Part shown: in pieces, positions 1 to 9,792 of the stretch | Position numbering within the stretch: position 1 is the first letter of the stretch | How the letters are laid out: every line of letters begins with the position of its first letter | Assembly (NCBI GenBank): GCA_015501605.1 | Contig: JADNRZ010000002.1 | Coordinates: 744,001-808,000 of the forward strand | Reading direction: 5' to 3' | DNA: 64,000 nt | From: Panaeolus papilionaceus | Taxonomy: Eukaryota; Basidiomycota; Agaricomycetes; Agaricales | Translations under genes and position numbers: made by a program | The notes under the pieces: generated by a model | The model's database searches: none | What the model was told of the DNA's origin: nothing | Seen by the model: only the letters and a program-made list of their open reading frames with translations

Positions 1-358
1 CGGTCCTTGTTGTCCTCCTGGTTCGTGCTGGAACGGAAGCAAGTTCGTCGTCGGATTGCTGATCTGCTGTCTCGACTGATGGTCTTGCTTTCTTTGGGGG
101 TGGGGAATCGGATTGCTCTTCATTATCAGACTCTGGGACATCTGCGAGTGACGCTTTCGAGCGCGTGGTTTTCTTTCCGTTGGATGTCGGGGCAGGTGTT
201 GTGCGCGTACTAGTACTTCTTCTAGCCCTGGAAGGTGGTTTGACGGTCGTTTCTTCGACTTCAGCTGTGGAACCTCTTTTGCGTTTAGGAGCAGGGGGTG
301 CGTCTGAGGGAACCTCTGCAGAAACGCTGGGAGCACGCGATGAGCGCCTAGGAGGCAT
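1..358 (-). CDS. N-terminal part of an unidentified basic, disordered (probably nuclear) protein; cut by window start
   Basis: Reading leftwards from an ATG at 358-356 there is an uninterrupted frame of about 119 codons that runs off the window edge. The peptide opens with MPPRRSSRAPSV and is rich in Ser, Pro, Lys and Arg. It contains basic clusters (KRKRG, then PPKKARPS) that look like nuclear localisation signals, separated by acidic stretches (EVEE, ESDNEEQSD). No folded domain is visible in this part. Basidiomycete chromatin and DNA-repair proteins, including PARP-type proteins, often start with tails of this sort, but that is only a compositional resemblance. The complementary-strand frames are shadows. 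The gene lies downstream of the RNA-repair gene on the same strand, with 295 bp between them. Confidence 0.6.
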   Translation of the reverse strand, partial: MPPRRSSRAPSVSAEVPSDAPPAPKRKRGSTAEVEETTVKPPSRARRSTSTRTTPAPTSNGKKTTRSKASLADVPESDNEEQSDSPPPKKARPSVETADQQSDDELASVPARTRRTTRT

Positions 359-653
359 TATAGTGTCCAAAAGCTCTTGATAAAGCTCTGAATAAAGGGT
401 TTAATGAGATCCTTCGTGTTGGGTGTTTAATTGAGCCCTACGAAATCAACGAGGACGCGCCTGTCACACACAAGCAACGTGATCTGTCACGTATTTATGT
501 CACGCGACGCGACCTGATTTTGATCTCACACCGAGTTCATTGGCAGTGATTAAGCTTGACGCCACACCATATATGGAGAGCTTTCAATGGAGGGTATAAC
601 AGGGTATTATGTTACAGAAATAATTCAAGAAACCGTAGATTCTTTTCCCGACT
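359..653. promoter_or_regulatory. Intergenic promoter region with clustered GTCACG motifs
   Basis: This 295-bp gap separates the 5' end of the partial gene at 358 from the 3' end of the RNA-repair gene at 654. It contains GTCACG at 486-491, GTCACGCG at 499-506 and a further ACGCGAC. The motifs sit about 130-150 bp upstream of the ATG at 358, a plausible position for transcription-factor sites. No reading frame of interest is present. Confidence 0.4.
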
Positions 654-3260
654 TCAGTCTCCATCCGCCGTTATCCTGAGTCCATTTGCCCGAATGTTGC
701 CCTTCGTCCAATGTTCATTCCCAGCAATAAAGTCACTCCTCACGACTTTACCCCTCATCCTAACGACACCATTCGTCTCAACCTTGACATACACACCCTC
801 AACCCTTCCGTCATAAAACTGTGATGAAGCCTGAATCATGCTGAGCAGCACCTCATCAGTCGGCATCTCCCCTTCATGGACAAGAGGAACGGTGTGAATA
901 CTTGTATCCTTCAGGAGATTTCTGAATGTCCTGCTATCCACAAACGAGCGCGTCGTCCTGTCATACAAGTCGTAGGCGATAAATAAATCTGGGAGATTGG
1001 TGTAGGGTATAGAGTGCGTGGCGAACATCCATTCGCCGTAGAGGATGTAGCGTTCTGCGAAATAAGGGTCTCTATCAAGGACCATACGAAGATCATCTTC
1101 GTGTCGTTCAAGCCAGACACCAAGTTTCTTGAACTGCTCGTGGGTGGACGGGTTCACATAGTGGGAACGATTCTGAACAAGGATGCGCGACCGGTCGTCC
1201 GAGAGAGAAAAACCCATATTGGCGCCGTCAATTTTCTCCGTAATGACAGTGTGCCCTTGCATCGATGCTGAGGCGAAGGAAGAATATTCGGCATGGACGT
1301 CATCGGCGGTGGCAGCTCCAACGTTCAGCAAATGAGGCGTGCGGGGAAATTTACAGATGCCGGCTGGAGGAGATAACCTGCGAATCAATTCCTCTGCAGC
1401 GGAGAAAGATCTGATCACAACGATCGCTTTGAACCCTTCCGAGAGCGTTGGTCTCACATACACCCTTTCCATTTGCTGAATAGCGTTCCGAACACGACTT
1501 CCAGGTGGAAGTGTTGGATGACCGGCCCGCATCTGTGCCCTTGCTGTACAGAGCTCACGATCATAATCGAAAAGAATGCAAACGGGTGATACGGCCCAGG
1601 TAGAGGCTAGTGCGAGCCAGATTTTCCTATCTGCTGCAGATGTGTTGCACCTATCGAGAAGCACCTTCTTACGCTTGGGATTACGTCCAATTTCTGTTTC
1701 GCAAGACGCGCGGCTTCCTGAAGCGTCCTGCGAGATGTGTAGCCATCCAGTCGGATCCCTTGCCAACAGCGAATTTGAGAACCACGACTTTCCAGACCCA
1801 GGGAGGCCGACCATAATGAAAAGATCTGCGTCTTTGGGTAGAGTCCCTTCAATCTCCACGGGACAGGGAGGTGGCTCTGAGGGTAGATCTGGATAGACCG
1901 ATTGGCGCTTCCAGATGATACTGCACCAAGTCGAGACGAATGCTTCTTGCTGTGCAGTCTCAAGGCTTCCAGGACGTAAGGCACGAAGGCGGGATATTGC
2001 ATCTGCAGCTGCGAGCTCTGGGTGGTCTTGATCATAGCGTGGCTTCTTGAACCCAAACGCAGCAAGATAACACGCAGCTACGGTTCCTGCACGCCCCTTG
2101 CCGCCACCACAATGAACCAAGAGAGGAAGGTTTTGATGATCGTCGAAAAGTCGAACGATAAGATCCATCTGTTCAATAGATGGGGGATGGAAGTTGGGGA
2201 CAGGGAGAAAAGTGTTGGAGATTCTCTTCCCTGCAAACCAAGACTGTGGCAATGGGGTCTCTTCTGTGAGCGTAAGGACATGACGGATGCCCAAGTACGG
2301 GGAAGATAAGGCGTCAATGTCGTCCTCATTGCGGGGCGTGGACATAATGGCCAGATGGTGTGGAATCAGCCACCGAAAGAAGCGAGGTAATTTGAACAAC
2401 GATTTGGTTGAAGGCCCTTTCGGAATGTATAGCGAATCTCTGGGTTCCAGATACAGGACGGGAGTAAGTTCACGTTGGCTTAACAGGTCCCAAACTTCAT
2501 GGCTCCAGGGAACCAGGAGATGGTTAGCAACGTCACCCAGAGATTGTATCTCCGCCGCTTCGTGCTCCTGGAAAGCATGTCCCCACTCGGTATGCTTGGA
2601 ACACTCTATAAGCTTGTTGATACAGTAATCCCGAGCTTTATCATCCGTGCTTCGTTCATATGCCTGTACATACGATAGCATGGCTAATTTGTATAACTGG
2701 AGGGCTAAAAATGCGTCTGCAAGTCGTAGAAACCCTTTCGGTGAGTCGACGTTCGCAGTGACAAGCTTAGAGCCATAATCTGTGGCCTCTCGGTATTGAC
2801 CCATAGCATGAAGAGTAAAAATAAGGTGGTCCAAAAGTACGGGGTCAGGGTCCGCAGGGAATGCATCTGGTAGTAGCGATTTGATGCCTTTGTGCACTTC
2901 GTGAACATCTTTGGCCGATAAAGTGATATGGAAGTCCTTGGGAGGGAGACCTAGCCTTTTGCGCACTTGCTGTCCAGCTGCCCAAATGACAACAATCCAA
3001 TACACCTCGCTGTTTGGAAGACCTCCCAGTCCGAGAGCGTGGACGTAACGTGTATCGGGATTCAAAGAAGTTACTTGGTCTGGATCAAGGCTGCGGAGTT
3101 CGTCCTTCGTGATGAGGGTTATATGAAAGGGCATCGGTGTTTTGGGGTAGGATGGTAGTTGGTGAGCGATAGTGGATGATTGGGCTAGCGTCACTAAATT
3201 GTCAACAATAGGTCCCACAAGGGATATAGTCCCTCTAAACCTTTGGACTGAAAGCGCCAT
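654..3260 (-). CDS. Multi-domain RNA repair protein: 2H phosphoesterase - helical/TPR-like - dual-specificity phosphatase - P-loop kinase - RNA ligase
   Basis: A single 868-residue open frame without introns. Two HxT motifs (FHITLI, H46/T48; FHITLS, H111/T113) mark a 2H (LigT/CPDase-like) phosphoesterase. Residues about 140-235 are helical and TPR-like. A dual-specificity phosphatase loop HCGGGKGRAG has Cys384 and Arg390. A P-loop kinase of the polynucleotide-kinase type has GLPGSGKS at 485-492 and a probable Walker B Asp536. The C-terminal third is a nucleotidyltransferase RNA ligase: motif I TEKIDGAN with Lys676 as the predicted AMP-accepting lysine, motif III YGEW at 741-744, motif IV EGVYVK at 821-826, motif V GKVVR with Lys838. 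Together these activities could heal 2',3'-cyclic phosphate and 5'-OH ends and seal RNA. The order is the reverse of yeast Trl1 (ligase-kinase-CPDase), so this is not the ordinary tRNA ligase; it resembles the fungal 'Swiss army knife' RNA-repair proteins predicted by comparative genomics. All key residues seen are intact. Substrate is unknown. Confidence 0.88.
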   Translation of the reverse strand: MALSVQRFRGTISLVGPIVDNLVTLAQSSTIAHQLPSYPKTPMPFHITLITKDELRSLDPDQVTSLNPDTRYVHALGLGGLPNSEVYWIVVIWAAGQQVRKRLGLPPKDFHITLSAKDVHEVHKGIKSLLPDAFPADPDPVLLDHLIFTLHAMGQYREATDYGSKLVTANVDSPKGFLRLADAFLALQLYKLAMLSYVQAYERSTDDKARDYCINKLIECSKHTEWGHAFQEHEAAEIQSLGDVANHLLVPWSHEVWDLLSQRELTPVLYLEPRDSLYIPKGPSTKSLFKLPRFFRWLIPHHLAIMSTPRNEDDIDALSSPYLGIRHVLTLTEETPLPQSWFAGKRISNTFLPVPNFHPPSIEQMDLIVRLFDDHQNLPLLVHCGGGKGRAGTVAACYLAAFGFKKPRYDQDHPELAAADAISRLRALRPGSLETAQQEAFVSTWCSIIWKRQSVYPDLPSEPPPCPVEIEGTLPKDADLFIMVGLPGSGKSWFSNSLLARDPTGWLHISQDASGSRASCETEIGRNPKRKKVLLDRCNTSAADRKIWLALASTWAVSPVCILFDYDRELCTARAQMRAGHPTLPPGSRVRNAIQQMERVYVRPTLSEGFKAIVVIRSFSAAEELIRRLSPPAGICKFPRTPHLLNVGAATADDVHAEYSSFASASMQGHTVITEKIDGANMGFSLSDDRSRILVQNRSHYVNPSTHEQFKKLGVWLERHEDDLRMVLDRDPYFAERYILYGEWMFATHSIPYTNLPDLFIAYDLYDRTTRSFVDSRTFRNLLKDTSIHTVPLVHEGEMPTDEVLLSMIQASSQFYDGRVEGVYVKVETNGVVRMRGKVVRSDFIAGNEHWTKGNIRANGLRITADGD

Positions 3261-3746
3261 TGGGTCTCCTTTGTTGTCTCGAATTGGGAGATGCGATGTG
3301 TTGAAGGCCTTCCCTCAGCCAGAATCTCCGTATTTAACACTTGGCTGATGCGCTCAACGCTTCCGAGACGGAATACGAGTCATGTACTCGCATAGCCTTT
3401 AAATTCAACAAATGATGGTTACAAGATAGTTGAATATAGAGATATGCAATGGGGAAGTGGTAGGCGATCCAAACGGTTCACGACCAAAAAAAAAAAGGGT
3501 TGCAGATTTGATATTCTAATCACGGAAGCTCGTGCCTCGCAAAAAGCCGCAAATCGAGTCGTCCGGCGTCAACGCGTCATCTCTTAGCATGTCTGTCGAA
3601 TTTCTTTGGTAAAAGTCGTGAACAAGAGAACGCAATGCATCACGAATTGCGAGAAACTGCTTAAATATAAGAAATTACATTATGTAAATAAGCATAACTT
3701 AGATGTAGCTATATTTTTCTATGGGCCTACTTCTTCGTGTAGATCA
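3261..3746. other. Intergenic region between protease 3' end and RNA-repair gene 5' end
   Basis: This 486-bp stretch should hold the promoter and 5' leader of the RNA-repair gene (ATG at 3260) and the 3' UTR of the protease (stop at 3747). An A12 run lies near 3486 and an AT-rich patch at about 3660-3720. No further gene was recognised. Confidence 0.5.
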
Positions 3747-5444
3747 CTAGTCGATATCGTGGACAGCCTCAGGCAGGAGGGATACCCCAGGAAAAGTATT
3801 CATAATACGCGGCCATAGCTCATATGCAGGAGTGGCAAAGGTAACCTCAATCTCTCCATTCAAACCAGCACCACTGGTGATAAGACCCACAACGCGGCCA
3901 GTTCTATCGAGAATAGTCGACCCAGAGTCCCCTTTGGCAGAGAAGGCACCATGTCTGCCACCATAAGGAATGATCGTGGTTTCCATGACCGAGAACTCTT
4001 TCATACTGTCTCCGAGGTCTTGATGGCGAACATAGGATTTGAGGCCGTTGAGCCAGCCAAAGGTGGTACCTGTAGCCATGCCATTTTTAACGACCAGCAT
4101 AGGACGAGGTTTAGCGTTGGCGTCGTGATCCGCAGTGGGCATCATCTCCGCCTCAGGCACATAACCAGAGATCTGCAAGAGGCCGTCTTTTCGATGGTTG
4201 TTGATGTGAGGACATTCGCACTTGCTTTGGCACATCAGTGTGCAAAACCGATAGGTTGATCCAAGTTCATCTATGCATTAGGAAAATAAATAATAAGCAG
4301 GGCAAAATAAAATACAAACAAGGTTAGACATACCAATGAAGACCTTGTTTCCAGAAAAATTCTGTCCAAAGGCACCTTCGTCGATATGGATGAATGCCCA
4401 ATCGACAGTGTGCGCAGATAGTGATTCTTCAGAGGCGCCAACGGGTTCGGCAAAGTAGACATGACCTATCTCCCTATCTTCTGGCTTGCCAAGGGTAGCA
4501 ATTATTTTCTTGGGCCGACTTTGCAATTCCTGCAGTATAAAGGATTGTGCCTGTATCTGGAGTTTGTATATGACATTGGTGGTCTCGCTAACCATCTCAG
4601 TTTCATCGTCATGCTCACCACCCAGCCTTGCATTCCAGCTTTGCACCCGTTTCGCTCGTTCCCCGATATCAACCATCAGTATTGATATCTGTTCTGAAAT
4701 GGCCGCAATGCTAGACTCATAGGCCTTGCTCCCAAGTGCAATGATATGGTCATTACGCGCAGCGGCTTCGTCGACCGTGAGACTTGTGGTGTTGCAAGAG
4801 GGGGATACAACATGGCTGCATGTGAGACCGAGGACGATGTTACGATCCCCAACAGGCAGGCGGAAGTAGGCGCCAACAGTCCCCACACGCGTAGGTCTAT
4901 CCAGGGAGGCTATTGCGAGACCAGGGTTGGTGGTGAAGGGGGAAATTAGTTTCAGACAATCGAAATCGTCTGACGGGTCAATGGATGGTAGCTGAGCATA
5001 GCTACATTGCACATCCCATTTACGAACAGCAACATCAATGTCTGGGAAGCCCTCATCAGCGAGTATAGAGCTCTGAGCATAATCAGCCGCTTCCTTCACG
5101 CGCTCGAAATCGAAACCTGTCGTCTCAATACCAACGACAACAAGGAGTTCACAGAAGGTTTCCTTCTCGTCCCGATTGCCATAGGCAAGTGGGGAAATGA
5201 CTGCGGGTGGGATTCCAAGCTGACTGAAGTGGTTTACGATGCGTTTGATGATGTTGGGCCATTTCTGCTGGATTGGATGTCCAAGGGCGACTGGGCGCAT
5301 TTCCCAACCGATTTCATGACCGCCTTTCCATATATGGGGCCAGGAAGGACCAGTCTTGTATAAAAATAGGGGCACGACACCATATTCATCCCTACCAGCA
5401 CCAGGATAGTCGACCTTGGCGGTTGGATGAGTTGCGGAGGACAT
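3747..5444 (-). CDS. Trypsin-like serine protease domain protein (two exons, no signal peptide)
   Basis: Exons 5444-4334 and 4270-3747, joined across a 63-nt intron (donor GTATGT, acceptor ATAG), encode 544 residues. A chymotrypsin/trypsin-type triad can be placed: His211 in LTCSHVV, Asp348 in TVDWAFI and Ser486 in AKGDSGSTILD. The GDSGS nucleophile elbow is followed by GRVVGLITSG, the usual strand after the catalytic serine. The N-terminal 200 residues form an extra domain of unknown role with motifs such as PVALGHPIQQKWP. A cysteine cluster (Cys380, 384, 388, 390) lies just after the splice junction. The protein starts MSSATHPTAKVDYPG with no hydrophobic signal, so an intracellular protease is more likely than a secreted one. 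It is transcribed in the same direction as the RNA-repair gene, 486 bp upstream, and divergently from Sec20. Substrate is unknown. Confidence 0.8.
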
Positions 5445-5830
5445 AGTAGCAGCTGGTCAAGAGTCAGGTACCCTTGCAAGATGAGACTTGGGGATGAGAC
5501 ATATAGTGACTGTATGTGACAGCGGATGTATATTCAGTAATGAAATGGAATAAAATCACAAAGAAATGGAACGAATATTTGCAATTGTGTAAGTCATATC
5601 ACTGAAGGCCAACTTATAAGAATTAATGTATGTGTTGGTGACAATTGTTTGGCTGCGTCTTTAGATTCAAGTGTGACGTACATAGGCGTTGCAGAGACGT
5701 GTTAATTTAGCAGCAGCCACTTATGACCAGACTCTAACGACCAACCATTTCATCTGATTTTGACGCTTTTATATATTCTCTCGACTGCTTTCTCTTATAC
5801 CCTATTCGAAACTTTCAAGCTTTATTAATT
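5445..5830. promoter_or_regulatory. Divergent promoter between the trypsin-like protease and SEC20
   Basis: A 386-bp head-to-head intergenic region. A TATA-like TATATAT lies at 5770-5776, about 55 bp upstream of the Sec20 ATG, followed by a pyrimidine-rich leader. The protease side has no clear TATA box. No other gene is present. Confidence 0.5.
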
Positions 5831-7026
5831 ATGCCGCCAATTTCCATTCGTCTGTCGGACGACGCAAAGTCTCTTATTTCTGGTCTGGAGCGGCGTTTTA
5901 GGTTTCTGCAAGAGGAACAGGTTCCAAAACTTAGAGAATGCAGTGGACCACTTTCAACTCAGCAAACACTTGCAGAGGATATACGGGAGGATACAGTCTC
6001 TTTGGGCCGACAGATCGAGGTAAGTATGCCTGTACACCAGATAGCATCCATGTATTGACTTGACATCAGTCACTGGACCTCATGGTCGATGATCAAACGA
6101 ATAAAGCAAGCAGACAGGAGCTTGCTGCCACAGTTCACCGCTTCAGAGAAGACCTGGAAGTGTAAGCGTGCTTCGAAAACGACGCATGTGCTCAAGTCTC
6201 ATCTTCAGACCGTCAGTCTCCGTGCAGATACCAGAATGGCCATGCTGGCTTCCAAACGCAAGATAGACGCCAACTCCAAGTCAAACCGTGATGAACTATT
6301 CTCTTCTCCCGCTATGATGGAAAAGCAAACGAGCGAAAAGTCGACGTATGTATCAGTCCTACATCCGCCCTATCAGCCACTGACACCATCATCGACAGTG
6401 AAGACGCCCTCATGAAGGCAAACTCAGACGTCACGGACGCTCTACGACGCACAATAGCCATGATGCAAGCCGAACTAGAACGCTCAGTCCTAACTACTCA
6501 GATGCTTGACAGTTCAACAGACGCCCTCCGTTCGACATCAGGTCAGCACGACACACTCAACGCCGTCATGTCCACCTCAAAACACCTCATCACTGCCCTC
6601 GAAAAGTCGGACTGGCTAGACCGTGTCCTCCTCATCTCCGCCTTTGTCTTCTTCCTCCTCGTCGTTCTCTTCATCCTCAAGCAACGAATTCTCGACCGAA
6701 GCATACGTATCGCATTTTGGTGGACAAGGTTTCTGCCTAGCTTCAGTGACGATGACAAGTTATTGAGAGCAATGGAGAAGGGATCTGCGAGTGTCGTCGT
6801 TGCTTCTTCCACAGTTGCAAGTATTGCATCGTCGTTATCAGGAGCGGTCTCTTCTTCAATAGCTGACGTAGTGCAGTCCTCCATTCCCGCAGCCGTTGTA
6901 GATTCAGACGTGCCTGCTTCAGAACCAACATCTATGTCGGACGCTTCTAGTTCTGCTTCCACTTCAACATCATCACTACCAGAAGAACCCACAGCTTCTG
7001 ATACCCCTCTTCATGTCGAGCTATGA
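5831..7026 (+). CDS. SEC20: Sec20-like SNARE (Golgi-to-ER retrograde transport)
   Basis: Four exons, 5831-6019, 6070-6161, 6217-6345 and 6399-7026, give 345 residues in a continuous frame. Residues about 142-210 form the Sec20/BNIP1-type SNARE helix region, with runs such as LERSVLTTQMLDSS and ending LITALEKSDWLDR. A single membrane segment follows at about 213-230 (LLISAFVFFLLVVLFIL), then KQRILDR, the usual Sec20 arrangement. The N-terminus is coiled-coil-like and probably cytosolic. About 115 residues of Ser/Ala-rich tail would lie in the ER lumen and end in HVEL, close to the HDEL signal known at the end of yeast Sec20. Sec20 acts with Ufe1, Use1 and Sec22 and binds the Dsl1 tether on ER membranes. 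For the third exon, the acceptor at 6216 is the one that avoids a stop codon. Confidence 0.9.
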
Positions 7027-7300
7027 TATTTCGTCCTCCTTGTACATATCAAGCCTCGCGCGCTTCGCTTTCTAAACTATTCTTTTGTCAGTTCCGAGTG
7101 GATATTAACTGCAAAAACCTCATCACGCTTTCGAATGCTACATGGAATTCCAAACCATAATTATTGATTAAAAAGGGTCAGTATATTTATAAGGATCGTG
7201 ACATTCTATGATACATATATATAAAAAAAAGAAGTCCGAGAACGAGAAAAATTGTCCAGTCGCCAAGGAAAAAACTCAGTACAGCAGGCCACTATCAGGT
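7027..7300. other. Convergent 3' region between SEC20 and carboxylesterase
   Basis: These 274 bp separate two converging stop codons. The stretch is AT-rich with a TATATATA run near 7215 and A-rich tracts, consistent with back-to-back 3' UTRs and polyadenylation signals. Nothing coding was seen. Confidence 0.4.
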
Positions 7301-9792
7301 CTAGAGCGGATATTCCAACGAGAGGTTCATCAACAAACGCATAGGATCCTCGCGGTACGTGTCGTTGGCTAGCTCAGGCTCTCCTTCTCGAGGGAACAAG
7401 TAGAGCACGGGAGAGTCCACGGTGTACTCGGGCCAGTCAATGCCAGTACCGTTGTTAGGATCCAAGTTGTACGCGAACCGCACGAGATAGTCGTTCAAGA
7501 GATGTGTTTCCAAGTCCGAGCCATGGTACTAAAAGGGCGTCAGTATAGAGTCCGTCATGATGGAATGGCAGTCAACTTACTGAGCCTACGACGGGTGCAT
7601 ACTTGCGACGGTGGCTCACTAAAAAAAAGGGCTTAAGAATATCGCATCTAACAAGCTAGAAAGTTACTTACAATACGACCAAAGCTTCTGCTTTCCTGAG
7701 AGGTGTTGCAAGAACCACCGACGAGGAGCCTGGAAGACAGCGTCACCCTGGAATGCAGAAATCCGCTTATACTGAGGTGTGATGGCATTGAAGACGGAGG
7801 TGTCGAACGGGGACCCATCCTGCACATTGGATGGATAGGCGGGCCATAACGGCTCAAGGGTCTCGGAGTTCGCCATAGGGAGGAAGTTGGTGCTGATGTA
7901 CTGTTCGTACTCGTCGTCAGTGCTATACGTGCGTCAGAGAGCTTTCTCCAGCCAAACTGAGAATGACATTGAGGACGTACGTTACATTGCGACTTGAAAG
8001 GGAGAAAAGTGTTCCCTCGTCATCCACATTGCCTGAGAAGGGATGGTCAGCGGTCGAATACACCAAATATAAAATTAGATTAAATATCTTACCTGTGACA
8101 ACAGATACATTCGTCATGAACTTGCCTTCCTGAAGGAGCTTTTGTGGGTTGTCTTGCAAGAAGACACCGTCTGCTCTTGGTGACCAAGCGAGGTTCAGCG
8201 CCTAAACGACCTAAGCAGTCACCCAAAAAAATGTGCAACTAGCGAACTCACCTGGTAAGAGAAATAGTTGGGAGTGTTGTTCACGGCGGTCTGGAGCTGG
8301 TCTTGTGGGACAGTCCGCAAGCATGCAAGCGTATCATTTGATCCCGAACAATTGGTTTGAGAGACCAAGGAGTCGTAATACATCTGCCATAGCAATTCGT
8401 GTTTCTTCGCTCAGCCTAACATCTCGCAGGAACGAATTGCGAAAGTTACCTGGCCTCCAGTAATATTTCCAACGGGGATAGGTGCCCCAGATTGCATGAA
8501 CGCGCCACGGAAGAGGTCGGTGTTGTTTCCTCCATAGGCGAGCATCTGCAGAGACGCCGAGATAGCACCAGCTGATTGACCCCATCTGTTGAAAATATCA
8601 GCGTTTGATAGTATGTCAACTGGGAAAGAATGTATTGGTCTTACAATATGACCTTTGTGTTGTCTCCACCAAACACATTAATGTATGTTTGAACCCATTG
8701 AAGGGCCACCCTCTCTACAAAATATTCAGAGAAATAAACTATGCGACGACTGTTGACTTACGATCAACTAAACCTGCATTTCCTTCTCCCGCGTTAAGAA
8801 CTTCCTGACTTGCCAGGAAGCCCCAGGCTGTGGGTGTTTTATGTAAGTCCCATAGACAACACTTGCAGCGCAGTAAATCATACCAGAGACTCTAAAGAAA
8901 TAATGAGCAGGTTTTATTACAAAAATACAAATATCTAACGAACCGATAATTCATAGCAACGTAAATGACAGGTTGACCAAGTTCGACGGATCGATTAACC
9001 GCATAGGTACCTTGTTCATCGTATCTAGTGCATCATGGGATGTGAGGAAACGTATGAGAGCAACGACATTAAACAAACCCACCCTTGAGCACTTCCTCTC
9101 TCGAAGCCACCTGCACACTCCCGTCATACAAAGGGCATCTTTCTATAGATTCTGGGGCTTACCACCAAATATCCACTAAACAAGAGTCAGCAAGGGAAAA
9201 AGAGACTTCGAGCACACCACCACGTACCACAATCACCGGCAATTTTGCGTCAGCAGAAACGTTGGCAGGTTTTATCACATTGATAGTCAGGCCTACAGAA
9301 TTCGTCAATACGCATTCTGCGCACATGCACATAGAACAAAACTACGCTCACAGTCTTCGCTTTCCAGCGGTTCGTCCTTGGTGTCATTTTTCTGGAACAC
9401 ATGTCGTAGCAACGGATCGGTGAAGTTGAGAAAGTCTGGTAAGCTGACAGGGAAAGGAGCAGCCTGTTGAGGGCACATAGCGCCGTAGCTCGTCGCATTT
9501 ATCGTCCCATTGTAAGGAGGAAGGGGTTGAGGTAAACGGAATCGAAGATCCCCAACACTGAAGTCGCAATACGATAACTAGGTTTATTGGCTATAAAATC
9601 TGGTTCATTTGGTACTCACGGCGGTTGTGCAAACGGAATACCGAGGAACTTTTGAAGGGAGCCTTGAGTCGTTCCAGTCACCGTCGCTGAATCAAGAGTG
9701 ACAGTAGGCGGGTCTGATGACAGATCACGTATAATTGGGTTGCACAGAGCAGCTGTGAAGGTTGCGCACAGGCACAGTAGTTTTGCCCTCAT
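7301..9792 (-). CDS. Secreted type-B carboxylesterase/lipase (alpha/beta hydrolase), many short exons
   Basis: A complete gene of roughly 15 exons from ATG 9792 to stop 7301, about 550 residues; every junction I checked keeps the frame. The N-terminus (MRAKLLCLCATFTAALC) is a signal peptide, followed by the family's FLGIPFAQPPVGDLRF block. The oxyanion-hole motif WIFGGGF is split over exons near 9070-9180. The nucleophile elbow is WGQSAGAIS, with Ser codon near 8570. The acidic triad residue is in DDEGTLFS (about 8010) and the His in GSYHGSD (near 7525). The protein ends SLEYPL. Members of this family (fungal lipases, cholesterol/feruloyl-type esterases) hydrolyse carboxylic esters outside the cell; substrate cannot be read from sequence. 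A paralog with the same C-terminal architecture lies at 63187-64000. Confidence 0.9.

Noticed and set aside
1607..2065. 152-codon minus-strand frame inside the RNA-repair gene
   Set aside because: A second frame of the same strand within a gene whose main frame is full of catalytic motifs.
6543..6992. 149-codon minus-strand frame over the Sec20 tail
   Set aside because: Antisense shadow of the Ser/Ala/Thr-rich Sec20 C-terminus; no independent support.
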